A stretch of DNA of 64,000 nt from Poa pratensis (taxonomy: Eukaryota > Streptophyta > Magnoliopsida > Poales > Poaceae): NCBI GenBank assembly GCA_947311845.1, contig CAMZMU010000040.1, positions 70,425,341 through 70,489,340 on the forward strand. The letters are read 5' to 3'. The first letter of the stretch is position 1. Each line of letters starts with the position of its first letter. Positions 20,999 to 33,800 of this stretch are shown in pieces. Under the pieces are notes generated by a model. That model was not told where the DNA came from. It saw nothing but the letters and a program-made list of their open reading frames with translations, and searched no databases. Position numbers and translations under genes: made by a program.

Positions 20999-23063
20999 AT
21001 CTATTCCCTTTCTTTCTTCTAGCTTTTGAGCCGAGGAAAGTTTGGGCCACCTGCCCCGAATATGTGAGTCGATCATCATTTGGGCCAGCTCCACTCGAAT
21101 ATGTTCGGACGAGTGGCTTAGCGCGACAGAGTTCCGAATTACGGTAAAAAAAAAACAAAGTTCCGAATTCTCTAAGAAAACATATTGCCAATGCCAACAC
21201 ATACAGTTTTGAAATTGTCTAATCGTGTTTACTGCGTGAAGAAAGTTACATAAATTTTGGCTAGCTCTTTTTCGCTGGCAAAACTTAATTTTGCTGGCTA
21301 ACACTGCCACGCAATATGTTGGCACCAATCTCATCTTCTTGATCCGATTGAAGGCTGCTAGCAACGAGGTGACATATTTTCAAAACTTCTGTACAAAATA
21401 ACCCTAATTTTGAAATATTTTAAAACTAGTCATTTTTCTATACGTCCGCCTTGAAGAAGACTCCATAGTATGACGCACAGGGCCGGCCCTGAGATTTTGA
21501 GGGCCCGGAACAAATTTAGAACCCAGGGCCCCTTAATGTCAATATTGAAATGCAATATAATTATAGGAAAATGGTTTCATACTCTTGGGCCTACGTGCTC
21601 ACACGTTTAATATACCACATCGATAGACTGACCATGCCCCTCTTCATTGAATACTACGTAGCACACAGTGAGTTATCTGAAATTTTTCAAATTAATCTAT
21701 ATATTTTATATTATTTACACATATACTGCTTCACTGTATGTAAAATGGTACATTAAAAAAATCATGGACTCCGGTGATATTTTTCTTGAGATGTAAATAT
21801 TAAAAATATTGATACCAAATCATTTATATGTATTGTCTTGATAACTTCTTATGATATTTCTAAATGTAGTGTCATTGACGATTGTATATCAATATCATTC
21901 TTAATGTTTATCATGTTGAATCCACCTCATCACGCCGTCGTGATGGCCTGTAGGCGTAGTGCGGTCTCTTCTCGGCCTCATGCACATCAGGGTGTCCGCA
22001 CTAGGTCAGCGATGAGTGTCACGGGCTCTCATGTCCCGGGAACAACCAAATGGTCCCATATGCATGACTTACATCCATGGAGAATTAAACTTGTACCTAG
22101 CCAGGGCCATACAAATTCTTGCTCGTTCTCCGAGTTGCCATATGAATTGATATTGTGATTTTTTTGCCTCATAGCAGACTTTGTCGTGCTACTGGTCGCT
22201 ATAGCTAGCGTCTGATTGCCACTTGACCGTCTACTATCGGCTTTTGCACGTTGCACCATGCCTAAGCTTGTCACACAAGGGTGTCGTTCCACAGCCACCA
22301 CAGTTAGGGTGGGAATGGCCCTGTCAAAAAAATAGGGTGGGAATGGGAAAACGCGTTGATGATGTGTTGTATACTTGTATGATTATAGCTATGATATACT
22401 GTAGGCCACTAGCCCACCCCACTCTATACCTTCTTGATTTTTTTTAAATGAAAACAAACCCCTTCGTAGCTAACCAACGTGATAAAAAGACCCAACTAAG
22501 GAAAAGAGCCTGAAAGGAAAAGAAAAGGAAAAAAGGACCAAGCTAAAATAAAAAAAGCCCATGTACTTGTCCAAAGCAGGGAGGTGGCGTTCATCCTTCG
22601 TTTCCCTAATTCCCTCCCCTAAATTGCATGAGAGAAAAGAAAAGCTCTCCATCAATTTTCATGGTGTCACCAGATGAACTCTCACCACCGTGTGACATAC
22701 TGGTTGACCCTCTAGGGTTTAAGGTTTAGGGCCAGGCCTGATGAGGCATTGGTCAAAGGCTTCACGAGGCATTGGTCAAAGGCTTCACGACTTATGGACC
22801 ATGGTGTGTTGTGCTGTGAAACATGTCGCCATTTACATATGCGTCATACTATGGAGAATGAAGTCTTCTGGGATGGCGTCGTGAAAAATGGTTAGTTTTG
22901 AAACTATTTTCTAAATAGGGTTATTTGTGCTGAACTTTGAAATAGGACCGTTGTGTCGAAATTGTCGAGGTGAAAACTCTCCATGCAGCCCGTAACGGTT
23001 TAGTTACCCTCGCCCAACTGTTTATCGATGGACGACCAGCCTCTAGCTAGCCAACGCGTTTTC
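20999..23063. other. Intergenic DNA with transposon scraps
   Basis: At 21479 the motif CAGGGCCGGCCCTGAGATTT resembles a hAT-type terminal repeat but no partner end was found. At 22743-22790 a 25-bp unit (GAGGCATTGGTCAAAGGCTT) is duplicated in tandem. No gene is evident. The open frames at 20936-21364 and 21838-22158 lack protein-like features. Confidence 0.4.
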
Positions 23064-23354
23064 CCACAACTAGGAGGATACGCACCTACCATCATGACCG
23101 TAGATTTTGCATCCAACGAACCATATTATTTGTACTATTTTATATGTTAAAAACAAAAAAATATGTTAATGTGTGGTCTTAATTTTTTTTGTCAATGCGT
23201 GCACAGAAAATTCATGTTAGTACATGAATCTAAAATTTAAATTACACAAATCTATCAATTATTGATAATGCATTGATATTTGAAAATTCGTTAATAAATT
23301 TGTTGCACGAATTTTGATGAAATCAATGGTAGGTGCGTATCCTCCTAGTTGTGG
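23064..23354. mobile_element. MITE with perfect 29-bp terminal inverted repeats
   Basis: The left end 23064-23092 (CCACAACTAGGAGGATACGC onward) is the exact reverse complement of the right end 23326-23354, and similarity continues weakly inward. The 291-bp element has an AT-rich core and no coding capacity. I could not see a clear target duplication (left flank CGCGTTTTC, right flank TATTGCATT), so the superfamily is undecided. Confidence 0.75.
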
Positions 23355-24735
23355 TATTGCATTTTTGCTAGCTAGCTACTAGTAGAGCACAGATGGACGC
23401 AGGGAAATTTCAAGGGGGAGGTAGATTGACGCACTACCGTACCTTATCTGCAAGCAAGGAGTACGTACCGATCGATTTAGTTCGTTCCGTGTTCACCGCT
23501 GAATGTGCTCGAGTATGAGTTAGACCCCGCCCGGCGGGCATGCATGGTGGCCTCGCCGCGCATGCATTCGCGCGGTGGCCCGCGCGCGCCCCATAGTTTG
23601 CCGGTTCTTCCACCGGCGCCAATGTGGCTGTGGCGAGGCTGCATGCCACTGGCAGCGCGCGGCGGCCGGCAGGACCACGCGGCCGTAGGCCTGTGCCGCC
23701 GTGATTGTGCGTGCGTGTTATGTGAGTGAGTCCGTATGGGCAGGTCAGGGCCTACCCCTGCACTGCACTCATGGACTCATGGCCGGGTGTGTGCAGAGCT
23801 GCAGACACTGGGCCAGAGAGAGAGAGCAGTGGCATGACTGCGATGGCCCCTCGGTCCAGCTCTAGCTATCTGCCTTGGCTCCGGTCAATGACCGCGACGC
23901 GGCCGCGCTGTCCCGATCCGTTACCGTTGCGGCACTCGCGGCCGGCGCGCCAGCGCGAGCTCGCCCGCGCGTCACGGATCTGTTCCGTGTCCCGATCAGC
24001 TAGCTAGCGGATCAGCCCCGGCCGGCAAGTCGCCGGCGGCGTGCCCCCACCGGAGATCGCATCTTCTCTTGCCCTACAGTCCATGCATGGGTACGCATAC
24101 GGCCACCCTGCATGCATGCGAGATCTCCCTCCATTAAACGACCGGTCCCTTGCTCTTTTGGGGCAACTTGCATGCGAGACACCCCCCTTTGCCCAAATAC
24201 AGTGTAGCAGGGACGACAGCCCCAACGCCCAGACTATTCGGTAGTCGGTACCATACGTACGTGCATGTCTTCGCAGAGTGATCTAGAGCGAGATGATGTG
24301 TGTGAAGAAGCCAGGTTTCGATGATCGGTTGCGATCGATGCATTGAGTGGCTTCATGCGATGTATCTAGGATCTGGTGTCATTCTATCATGGGGGGATGG
24401 TCACATCAGCTCGGTCGCAGTACTCCAAATGATTTGCCAATTGCAACAGCTAGAGGCACAGGCATAGAGACACACCTATCGGCTAGCAAGCTATAGCATC
24501 TCTTTCTCACATTAAATTTCTGAATCTGACCCAGCCTCTCTCTGTCTGTGGAGTAGCTGTCCCTCTCTATAGTCTCTGGTCTCATGGTGATCAAAGAGGC
24601 GCAGCCTGATGAGTGCTTCACACAGTAAATGCATCGTCTGCGCCCATTCAGATCACTGTGCTAGTACCAGTGCTTTCACTAGTGTCCAAAACGCAGCTTC
24701 AGCCTTGGTTGATTCACCAGCATGCATGCTGGATT
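23355..24735. other. Intergenic DNA, partly GC-rich
   Basis: 23500-24060 is GC-rich with many CpG-containing sites and short open frames on both strands. The rest is unremarkable. No gene, RNA or repeat could be supported. Confidence 0.4.
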
Positions 24736-24738
24736 TCA

Positions 24739-25818
24739 GGATGACTCCAACGGGGCGACGCATCGAGTCCGCGCGCATCCGTTCGTGTCCGCGAGGGCCA
24801 AAAACACGGCCCAACGGGGCGACGCAAACGGACCGCGGTCCGTTTTTTGGTCCGCCGCGACGCATCCCTGGCCCAAATTTGGGCCACCGATGCGTCGGCC
24901 CCGAACGCGAAACGGAGCTCTTTTGTGTCCTCCCCTAGTCCGCCCCTGGCCCGCAAATCAGACCATCCCCACCCCAATCTCCTCCTCCTCCGCCCCTCTC
25001 TCCGCCACCCGCCGTCGCACCCTCGATTTGGCACCGCAGGCCATTCCGGGGACGCCGTCACCGGAGCAGGTGCTTCCCCGCCGTCACCGGAGCAGGTGCT
25101 TCCCCACCGTCACCGGTGATTCTTGCGGCCAGGAGCGTCCACAGCGCCCCGCGATAGACACGCCGCCCACAAGGTGTTCGGCCGTTCGCCCCGGCTACTC
25201 AGGTACGTCCCTCGGCCATGGATAGCTCGGATGAGTGGTTCTACAAGAACCACATCATGCAGCGCTCATCCTCGGACGATTCCTCCGACGATGATGACAG
25301 TGACGGCCTGGTTGCCACCCTCATCGTCAACGAGTACATAGAGAGGATGCGACCGGTGTTCCTTGGCTCCTTGCCGGGCCGTTCTCCTGCTCTTGACCGG
25401 AACCGGCGAGCTGGCCAAATCCAGCTGTATGGGGACTACTTTCGTCCCCACAAGCCCACATACCCTCCCAAGGTTTTCCGGCGCCGTTTCCGGATGAGGA
25501 GGTCCTTGTTCAACCGCATCCGGGTGGGCGTGATGCATTTTGATGACTACTTCATGTGCAAGCCCGATGCATGTGGTCAGAATGATCAAAAACCCTGGCC
25601 GTTTGTGGCCCACCTCCCCTATGTATCAATGAAAATGGCCCATATAGGGCCTGCTTACCTGGAAAAAAAAACAGAGGGCGGACTCGATGCGTCGCCCCGT
25701 TGGGGGCAGTGGCCGGAAAGGGGCGGACGTGGGCCGGACATGGGTCCTTTTGGCGACGCAAACGGACCAAACGCGGACCAAACGCGCGTCCGTTTGCGTC
25801 GCCCCGTTGGAGTCATCC
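24739..25818 (+). mobile_element. PIF/Harbinger-type element with transposase-like ORF
   Basis: The terminal inverted repeats are GGATGACTCCAACGGGGCGA (left) and its reverse complement at the right end, extending beyond 20 bp. The flanks are TCA on both sides (24736-24738, 25819-25821), a 3-bp duplication of the kind made by PIF/Harbinger transposases. Internal subterminal repeats (GGCCCAACGGGGCGACGCAA) are shared with the right end and with the element at 3505-4563. It carries a transposase-like N-terminal ORF at 25218 but no DDE catalytic domain, so it is non-autonomous. Confidence 0.75.
25218..25571 (+). pseudogene. HARBI1-like transposase, N-terminal fragment
   Basis: The reading frame starts MDSSDEWFYKNHIMQRSSS, passes an acidic linker (DDDDSDG), and then shows the typical head of plant Harbinger/HARBI1-like transposases: LDRNRRAGQIQLYGDYFRPH, then YPPKVFRRRFRMRRSLFNRI and a conserved HFDDYF. 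After about residue 118 (CKPDACGQ) the frame enters unrelated terminal-repeat sequence, so the DDE nuclease part is missing. Loss of the domain fits an internally deleted element. The frame remains open to 25835 only by chance. Confidence 0.7.
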
Positions 25819-25821
25819 TCA

Positions 25822-26090
25822 TCTTCCTCATTTAGCCGACTAATTGCTGAGCTGGGTATTTTAAGGAAAGCAATGGCTCGTCTTAAACATGCTAGTATAT
25901 TCTTTTGCGGGGACGTCTTGCTCAAGTGATTGACCCTTCGAGGAAAATATGAGATTGATGGAAAGGGCTTACAGTAACCAGAAAGATGAAACTTGGCCTT
26001 ATTTAAGACATGTGCACACTGGGTATCAATTAAGGGAGGAAAGTTTCCAGACGTGACATGCTAGGTGCAGCCAACATCTCTCTGTAGAGA
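25822..26090. other. Spacer
   Basis: Unremarkable DNA between two transposons. Its last 15 bases (26076-26090, ATCTCTCTGTAGAGA) are the left target duplication of the next element. Confidence 0.5.
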
Positions 26091-26996
26091 GCGCGGGTTT
26101 GCTTTCCCTTTCCCCTCCCCTCCGCTACAGTAGAGAGAAGAGAAAAGGGAGGAGCTTCGTTTCCCTCTCCTTACCGCCGGCCAGATCGCTGGTCCTCCTA
26201 CTCTCCGTCGGCCATCGCGGCGGCGGGAGAGTGGGGGGACCGCGGTTCTGCGTCCCCGGCGTGTAAATAGTAGGGTAGTTGGTTCGGCCGGCGGTGGTGT
26301 GGTGGTGGAGCCATCGCCGGAGAGAATAATAGTGCTGCAGTTCATTCCCCATCGCGACGGTGCTCCTTTGGGTGGCGTCGGAGGGCTGTCGGCATTGTCT
26401 GCTCGTGGATCCGGTGGATCCATGGTGCTAGGGTTCCTGGATGTGGCCGGCGAGGCGAGGTCGTCGACTGCATCAGCGGATTTTGTTCTCCAGCTCCCAC
26501 CTCGTCGCGCCGGCGTTCCCTCCGTCGCTGCCGTGGAGCTCGTGAGATCCTGTACAGGAGGGCCACCTGCAGCTGTCCCTGCTCTAGTTTTCTTGCAGGT
26601 CAAGAGGCTGGCGGTCATCGGTGACTCTGACCTGACCGCCGGTTGGATTCGGGGTGTGTCCCCCGCCGATGCGTCTTCTCTCCGTCTCAGATTCCGGCGT
26701 TCGCGCCGGATGGCTCATGCGGCGACATTAACGAGGCGCTGTCCTCTAGAGTTTCCAGCCGGCGACTTGGCTGCGGCAAGCTTGGACCTTGGCGTCGTCT
26801 CCATGGGGATGGCGCGGTTCCAGCAAGCGGCGGCGGATCGAGCTTGGTGCAGAGAGGACCAAGGACCTAGGTGTTATTTTATAATTTGTCAGGGTTCTTT
26901 CTGTAACTTTGTGACAGCTGTCCAAGTTCTGGATGGCTCTTGTATTGTTTTCCTTACTTAATATATCCAGATATTTGGTTTCAAAAAAAAAAAAAA
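26091..26996 (+). mobile_element. Non-autonomous poly(A) GC-rich retroelement
   Basis: A 0.9-kb element ends in an A run and is bounded by a perfect 15-bp duplication ATCTCTCTGTAGAGA (26076-26090 and 26997-27011). Its 5' part (GGCGGCGGGAGAGTGGGGG near 26220, CTGCGTCCCCGGCG) is clearly homologous to the element at 61921-62793 on the other strand. Open frames of up to 220 codons (26299-26961) show no reverse transcriptase or other domain. A LINE must mobilise it in trans. Whether the long frame is translated is unknown. Confidence 0.82.
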
Positions 26997-27046
26997 ATCT
27001 CTCTGTAGAGACTAGACAGGAAGATTAGTTGGGAAGTTGATACAAC

Positions 27047-29743
27047 TGTTACCGTCGTAGGCGCATAATCAATCTACCGAGAACCAAGCAATCTCAGCAC
27101 GATGACGACACCGAGATTTGTTAACGCAGTTCAGCGAACTCGCCTACATCTGCGGGACATGACTACGGGCGCTCCTTCCCTCTGATACCGCAACCCTGGC
27201 CGCCCTAGGCGCCGACACAAGCCGCCGGCTCCCCCTGCGTGCCTGTTGCTATCAAGTCGTCATAGGTTACACGTGTGGTGCTCCCCTCATTATATGGGAG
27301 GCCCAGGCTACAAGAGTTCGACTCGAACACTACTCGTATCCTATCCACACCTAATACAACTTCAAGTCCAAACGTAACCCAACTCGTACACAATATTTGA
27401 CACAAAACACAACAAACTCCACCTTGGCGAATATTCTCCACCAACTTGAATTCGTCAATGCGTCAAACCTCCATGTACTCCGGACTTGGTTGTCTTCCAT
27501 GAGCTTGGCTGCTACTCCCAGACTCCACCTGCAACTGTAGTCCCTTCTTCCCGTTCAACACCATCACACACCGACCACTTGTCTGCGTGAAAGTGCTTTC
27601 AACTTGAAGGAATTTCACCGTCACCTTTTAGTCAACCTGAATCAAATTCACAGTCGTCTCATCCTGGATAGTCTTCTACATGTCCCACAGCTATAGCACT
27701 CTGCCTCCTTCTGTATGTAGTCATCCGCACTTTGCCATGTGCAATGAACATCACAGAATATACGGCCATGTACTCTCAAAGCTTCCGACATTTCAGACTT
27801 TCCAACACTTTCTCAGATTCCCTATGGCCGACTCTTGTCTATCACTTGATGGCCATCCCGATAGACCCAGTCACCAACTTGAATCCGGTACTCGCCAACA
27901 CTACGTCAGCACCCCTTACACACATGTCCGACCACATGTCCGACCGCCTGTGCCCTGGTCTGTTGCCGTGTCCCGTGCTTACCACGTCGAGCATCTGCAA
28001 TCTTGGCTAAGATCTACCGGATCGCTAACCCACACCACCTCAGGCCCCACTGCAGACAACCATCAGTCATACCCGACCGATGTCGAGTTCCACGCATCTC
28101 TCCAGACCCTGAGCTCCAGTCCGGACCATGTGCCTCTCGCCTTCCCGTTGATTAGGCTTTGGTTCTCCGGATCCTTACACCGTAGCCCCTCCATCAGCCG
28201 AGTGGAATCTTCCGCTACAGACTCCAGCTCCACCTTCAACATGACTCCTTGGTAGGTGATCAATCTACCCCACGCCCCGTCGACCTCAAGATCTCAAATG
28301 TGCACCATCTTGAATCAACCCCGCGTCATCGCATGTCGAAGCACGCATAACCATGCGCCGCGTGTTTCCACGCCACAGAATTCGGACACCATCAGCCCTC
28401 ACGCTCCTACGTCGTTGTCGCCGATTTTCACCGTCTTCTGTCCAACCGACCTCCCGTCGATCCGTCAGACTATCCAGTCTGACCCATCCGAACGTATCCG
28501 ACTGCACGACGCACTCCAGACTCCACGAGCCTTATACGCACGTCGCCCCTCGCCACATCCAGTTCATCTTGATCAACTTGGCACCATGCTACACCACCAA
28601 GCCTAACCATGCGACGCTAGAACACATGTAGCAAAACAGATAAAAAATATCCATCGATCAAACCTGCCAATTCTTGTCAACCTTCCCGTGAACCTGCGAC
28701 CCAGCGTCTTACTCCGTATCATGCAACTGCTGCCATATCCAATACACCATGTATACCGAGCAAAGAAACCAAAACGAACACACTTGAGCCTTCCATACGC
28801 ACGTACCGAAAAGGAAAGGGTCTGCTAGTAGCACGCATCCTCCTCACGCCCACGTGCCCCAAAGGTCCTAGACAAATCAGTTTTCTTTTCCTTTGCTTCC
28901 GATGGAAGGTACCGCACATACGTGACGCTCTTTTTTTTCCCTTCTAAACAAATCTCCCGCTGCTGCTATCCGATCGATCAGCTTGGTGCTGCCCAGCGCC
29001 TGTCGTGACCGCATGCACCTGGACCTGCCCATGTGGGCTTGGCCTTCCTGCACTTGGACCTTGCTTGCGCCTCCAGGCCATAATTCGCCGAGTCCGTCTC
29101 GAACACACCCGCGCCATGCACTGCTGCCCCGCAGATCGATCGATCTCACGATCTGCCACTGTCGCCGCCACACGCCTTGTGCATCCTGATCTGAACTAGT
29201 ATCTATGCCTTGCCGCACCGCCCGATTGATCCACCAGCCGCTGTGAACTTATGTCTGCCTCCGATATCCCGCTGATATCGACGATCGCCTCCACGACGAA
29301 CGAAATCAACACACCGGTTCGGCAGTCTCCTTGAGATCAATAATCCGTAGCCTTCAACCTCGCTCTGATACCAATTGTTACCGTCGTAGGCGCATAATCA
29401 ATCTACCGAGAACCAAGCAATCTCAGCACGATGACGACACCGAGATTTGTTAACGCAGTTCGGCGAACTCGCCTACATCTGCGGGACATGACTACGGGCG
29501 CTCCTTCCCTCTGATACCGCAACCCTGACCGCCCTAGGCGCCGGCACAAGCCGCCGGCTCCCTCTCCGTGTCTGTTGCTATCAAGTCGTCATAGGTTACA
29601 CGTGTGGTGCTCCCCTCATTATATGGGAGGCACAGGCTACAAGAGTTCGACTCGAACACTACTCGTATCCTATCCACACCTAATACAATTTCAAGTCCAA
29701 ACGTAACCCAACTCGTACACAATATTCGACACAAAACATAACA
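27047..29743 (-). mobile_element. Non-autonomous copia-type LTR retrotransposon
   Basis: Two 368-bp direct repeats (27047-27414 and 29376-29743) begin TGTTACCGTCG and end AACACAACA or AACATAACA on the plus strand, flanked by ACAAC on both sides (27042-27046, 29744-29748). GCTCTGATACCA at 29362-29373 is the reverse complement of the tRNA-Met primer site, and the minus-strand polypurine tract CCAAGGTGGAGTT abuts the left LTR, so the element runs on the minus strand. I count about ten differences between the LTRs. The 1961-bp interior has no gag, integrase or reverse transcriptase, so mobility depends on a helper. Confidence 0.9.
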
Positions 29744-29748
29744 ACAAC

Positions 29749-30880
29749 TTCTGTTTATTGCAGGAAAGGAAGAAATGCATGATAAGCAAATGTTAATACA
29801 TATTTCAATACGTTACACAGTAACATATATACATCAATATATAAACTATAGTTATTCAAGACAGAAAATGCACCGTCTCATCACTGATGTTCTAGAACTT
29901 GCTCCAGAGTATATATGATCATCAGATCATAGATGCTCTGGAACTTGCTCTACCAGTGCACAAACTCATCTTGGACCGGCATCATTGCAATCTTGAATCC
30001 TTGAGACAAAATTCAAGACAATTCATTCCTGCAGATAGGGAGAGGGGGTCATAAGAGATTAATCTCGACCACTCCAAGAGTCTCTTTGATTGTGAAATAA
30101 ATCAACCTGCTTCAGGCCCTCCAGCTAATCAAGGGATTAATCAGCATAATCTTTTTATGGTGGCATTAATATAATTACATATAAACCTGCTCAAAGGCCA
30201 CCAGCTAAATAAGGAAATTAAATCACCATAATTACAATCTCTTTCTACAGTCACTCACTCACTCATCCATACATACACATCCATATTCATGGGGCAGATG
30301 TTGCCAGGCTCGGTTGGAGGGAGAAAGCGACATCAATCAAAGATTCAGAGCGAGAGAGAGTGGTTGATCAGAAACTGGGCAAGGATTAAACAGCAAGGAA
30401 ACACTGGCATAATTGTTGGCCCCGCCACTCTTGTTAGGGTTCATGCGTGGCCTGGCCGTGTGTGGGTGTGCGTAACCCCCACTAACCCACACCTTCCAGA
30501 CATGGGCACGCCATGCCCCATGCATGCAGCTAGCCGGCCCGCCACTGCCGGGCCCGGCTCCAGGCTGCGGCGACTTGTCGGCTGGCCCTACACCGACCCG
30601 ATAGCTAGGCCCATATATCGGATGCCGCCATGCGATCGATCGATCCCATGCACGTCGCGTCACCTCGCCGCCGGCGCGCTCCTCCTTATCCAACAGTGCC
30701 CGATCGATCGTGATCACGTCACCGATGATCAGGCTCCAGAAGCAACAATGTCTCCCATGCATGGCAGGCAAAGCAACATGGATGCTCAACAAGGCACATG
30801 CATGCATGATGATGGTGGTTACATCTAACAAGCGTCTGGAGCAAACCTAACATATCATCACCAAGGAATGGACCACACAT
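29749..30880. other. Intergenic DNA
   Basis: AT-rich up to about 30280, then GC-rich. A 179-codon open frame at 30289-30828 on the plus strand and a 164-codon frame opposite it share the same GC-rich bases and show no protein family, so neither is called. No RNA hairpin of note was found. Confidence 0.4.
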
Positions 30881-33800
30881 TCCCCCTATATATAAAAGTA
30901 GGTCGGATTCGACCTCCATTCCACTGTCCACGTCACCCGAATAACACACACCGTCCGATCGAAGCGTCCGACGTCCTGGATGTCTTCAAAAAGCGTGCGC
31001 GCTACAGTAACACTGTAGCTGACAATTTCTTCCAATCAGAGCTGGACACGTCGTGCCCAGCACGCCATTTTGCAAAAAACCGCCCGCAAAGGACTATTTT
31101 TCAATTTTCGAAAAAACCAGGGCCTCTTAGCAAAAACGTCACCGCAGCTCACTCCTTCCTCTTCTCCTCTCCTCGCGCGACCGCGACGTCGCCGCCGCGC
31201 CGCCCCTCCCCGCTCAAATCGGAGCCCACCACGGGCTCCGCCGTCGCCGTCGTCAGGTTCCTCCCGCGACCGCCGCCCTTCCATGCGTAGGCGCTGCATC
31301 CCCCGATTGCCTCCGCCGGCGCCGCCATCAGGTTCCTCCAGCGGCCGCCGCCCTTCCATACGCAGGCGCCGCACCCCACCGGCGTCAGCCCCGCAGGCGG
31401 CGCCGCCTCCTATTATTTTCCGCCGTCGTGCTTGACCTGTCCTATGCCTTGCAGCCCCCTGCTCCGGTTCGATTCGTGGTTCAAATCCATGGCGCGAGCT
31501 GCTACTGCCGCTGTCGGCAGTGGCGGACGGGGGCGAGCCGACTTGGTGCCTCTGAATCGCGGGGTTTCCCTCCGTTCCAGGCGCTGATTTGCATCTGATC
31601 CTGATCCCTCGTGCGCCTGACCTTGTGCTGTGCTTTCTCCTGATTTTTTCGGTTGTTCGTTTCGATCGATTGGTGATAAGCTCATCACATTGGATGGCTT
31701 TGCAGGTTTCCGTCTTCGAGGGAGCAGCCGGGGAGGTCGTAGCGCCGGCGTCCGTGGCCAAGGTGGAGGGGCCGGTCCTTTTGTGTTCTCTCCCGTCATC
31801 CCGTCAGAAAATAAATCGATATGTTTCTGCTGACAAATTTCGCTGCTGTGATGCACGCTGACCTATATTCTGCACCTTAGCGGCTGAGTGAATTTGTGTT
31901 TGATCGCTCCAGATGGTCTACCCGCTGCAGATTTTGTTGCTGGATTGGGGGATTGGGTCAACGGTGGGGGAAATAAGCAAAATATTGCTCAATGTCACAT
32001 GTCAATTCCACAAGCTTTTACTTGCTCTCCTAATTTCATTCTTCAATTTTGTATATGACCTATTTTTCCTTTTTTATTATCCTTGGTGTTATGTCAGGTT
32101 AGCTTGCAACCATTGAGAAACACATTCATTTGGACTGGGCATGTATGGATGCATTTTTGGACTCATGTACATCATCTGAAAGTTCATGTGCGTCCTCCGA
32201 AGATGAAACAGACAATGGTTCTTTCTCGGTTCAGCTTTAGTACACTGACAATGATTATTATTTAAAAGATCCTGCTCATCACTCCGCTGCTATGTTTTTA
32301 AAATAAGGTATTTATTCGCTCAAGCATGACATTGTGTTTAAGCATGCAGATTCATTTATTTTCCCGTTTGCTAAGTGTCAATGGATTTTTTTCCAGCGTA
32401 TATTTGGGACTGCATGGAAGCAAACACAATGAAGCATCATAGCTTGCATTTTATAAGATACTATTAGATCAATACGACCCAAGAGGTCATGTGGATCGTA
32501 TGTCGATTTGCGATAGTACACATAATTATCACTCAGTTTTGTTTACCATGTGGTTTGTCTTTCATCACTAGAGAGAAACATGCCTGATTTAGATTTGTGT
32601 ATGTTATAGTCTATCTGATTTCTTTAACCCTGGTTACAAAGCAGCAATTTTAGCTGATTCATCACCTGCTGTACCTGCGACTCTTTGTGTCGATGCTAGA
32701 CCAAAAAGTGATATAAGGTAAGATTCTAAGATATGTCCAACAAACATTATGTTTCCATCCACTACACCTTCTCAGACAAAATGGGTAGGCAACGTGATCA
32801 CCTGAAGAATATTGTTGGGATAAAACCAAAGCGACCCAAAGTTTACAGCCCTCCGCAAGCAGATTATTTACCTTTTCTTTATTCTAGAATTCAATTTAAA
32901 TTTTCACAAATTAAGACACTTTTTTGGATCTACTAATTTTCTTGGTTAATTTCTTTCTCTTTGAGATTTCATCGTCCTCGGTTTAATTAGATTGACACTG
33001 GAACAAACTTCAAAAAGGAATTTTTTTGTCACCCTAAACAGAGGATAGGCGATATAGTTACTTTTATGTTTTCTACTTTGGACGTAGGAATTATCTGCAT
33101 GACTATATTTAAAGGTTTGCTTTAATATCGCATTGCAGTTTAAAGCTGGGATAATCCATTTGATGTGCATCCTTTGTCCTTTGAAGTCTGAACAGTTAAA
33201 TGAGAGCAAGGTTAAGTTTGTATGGTACATTGTATTAGTATGTCTCCTTAGTATCTAAAGATATATCACTAATTGACCACTGACTGCAGTTCGATGCATT
33301 TTTACATTGCTGCGTAAATTAGAAACAGCTGCTTATATTGTAGTTACTATTTGAGACATCTTATTATTCTATCATGAATAAATTTCTATGTGGAAACTAA
33401 TATTTAATTACTCCCATGGTATCCAATAGTGTAAAATAACTTGAGATCCTCAGGTCCAGTAAAACCATTTGAGTATTTATAATCGACAAATGGCTGGATA
33501 GTACTCGAAAACCAACGACAAACACAAATTCTCCAATGACACATTCCACGCCGATTGATCGCCAAGACGGCGTAAAAAAGACTGTCGCTTGATAGTTTTT
33601 CTCTACCTATCTGAACGACGACTTCAAAAGGTACCAGTATGCATCTCATCAATTTCATTTACAGATTTCTATATAACCCTCATATGAACGCTAACCCATT
33701 ATATTTCAGGTCATATCTCTTTCTAGCGTCAGGTTGAGCTAATATTTTGTGATGGCAGTGTCGCCGCTACATTCATCAGGCAGCCATCCACGCAACAGCT

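Noticed and set aside
21479..21545. CAGGGCCGGCCCTGAG as a hAT terminal repeat
   Set aside because: No matching second end or target duplication was found; kept only as a scrap in the intergenic note.
24024..24060. CCGGCAAGTC, which matches part of the reverse complement of another miR169 form
   Set aside because: Only about ten bases match and no hairpin partner is present.
26299..26961. 220-codon frame as a host gene
   Set aside because: It lies inside a poly(A) element with a perfect target duplication and shows no protein family.
30289..30831. Long overlapping open frames on both strands (179 and 164 codons)
   Set aside because: GC-rich DNA is open on both strands; neither product resembles a protein family.
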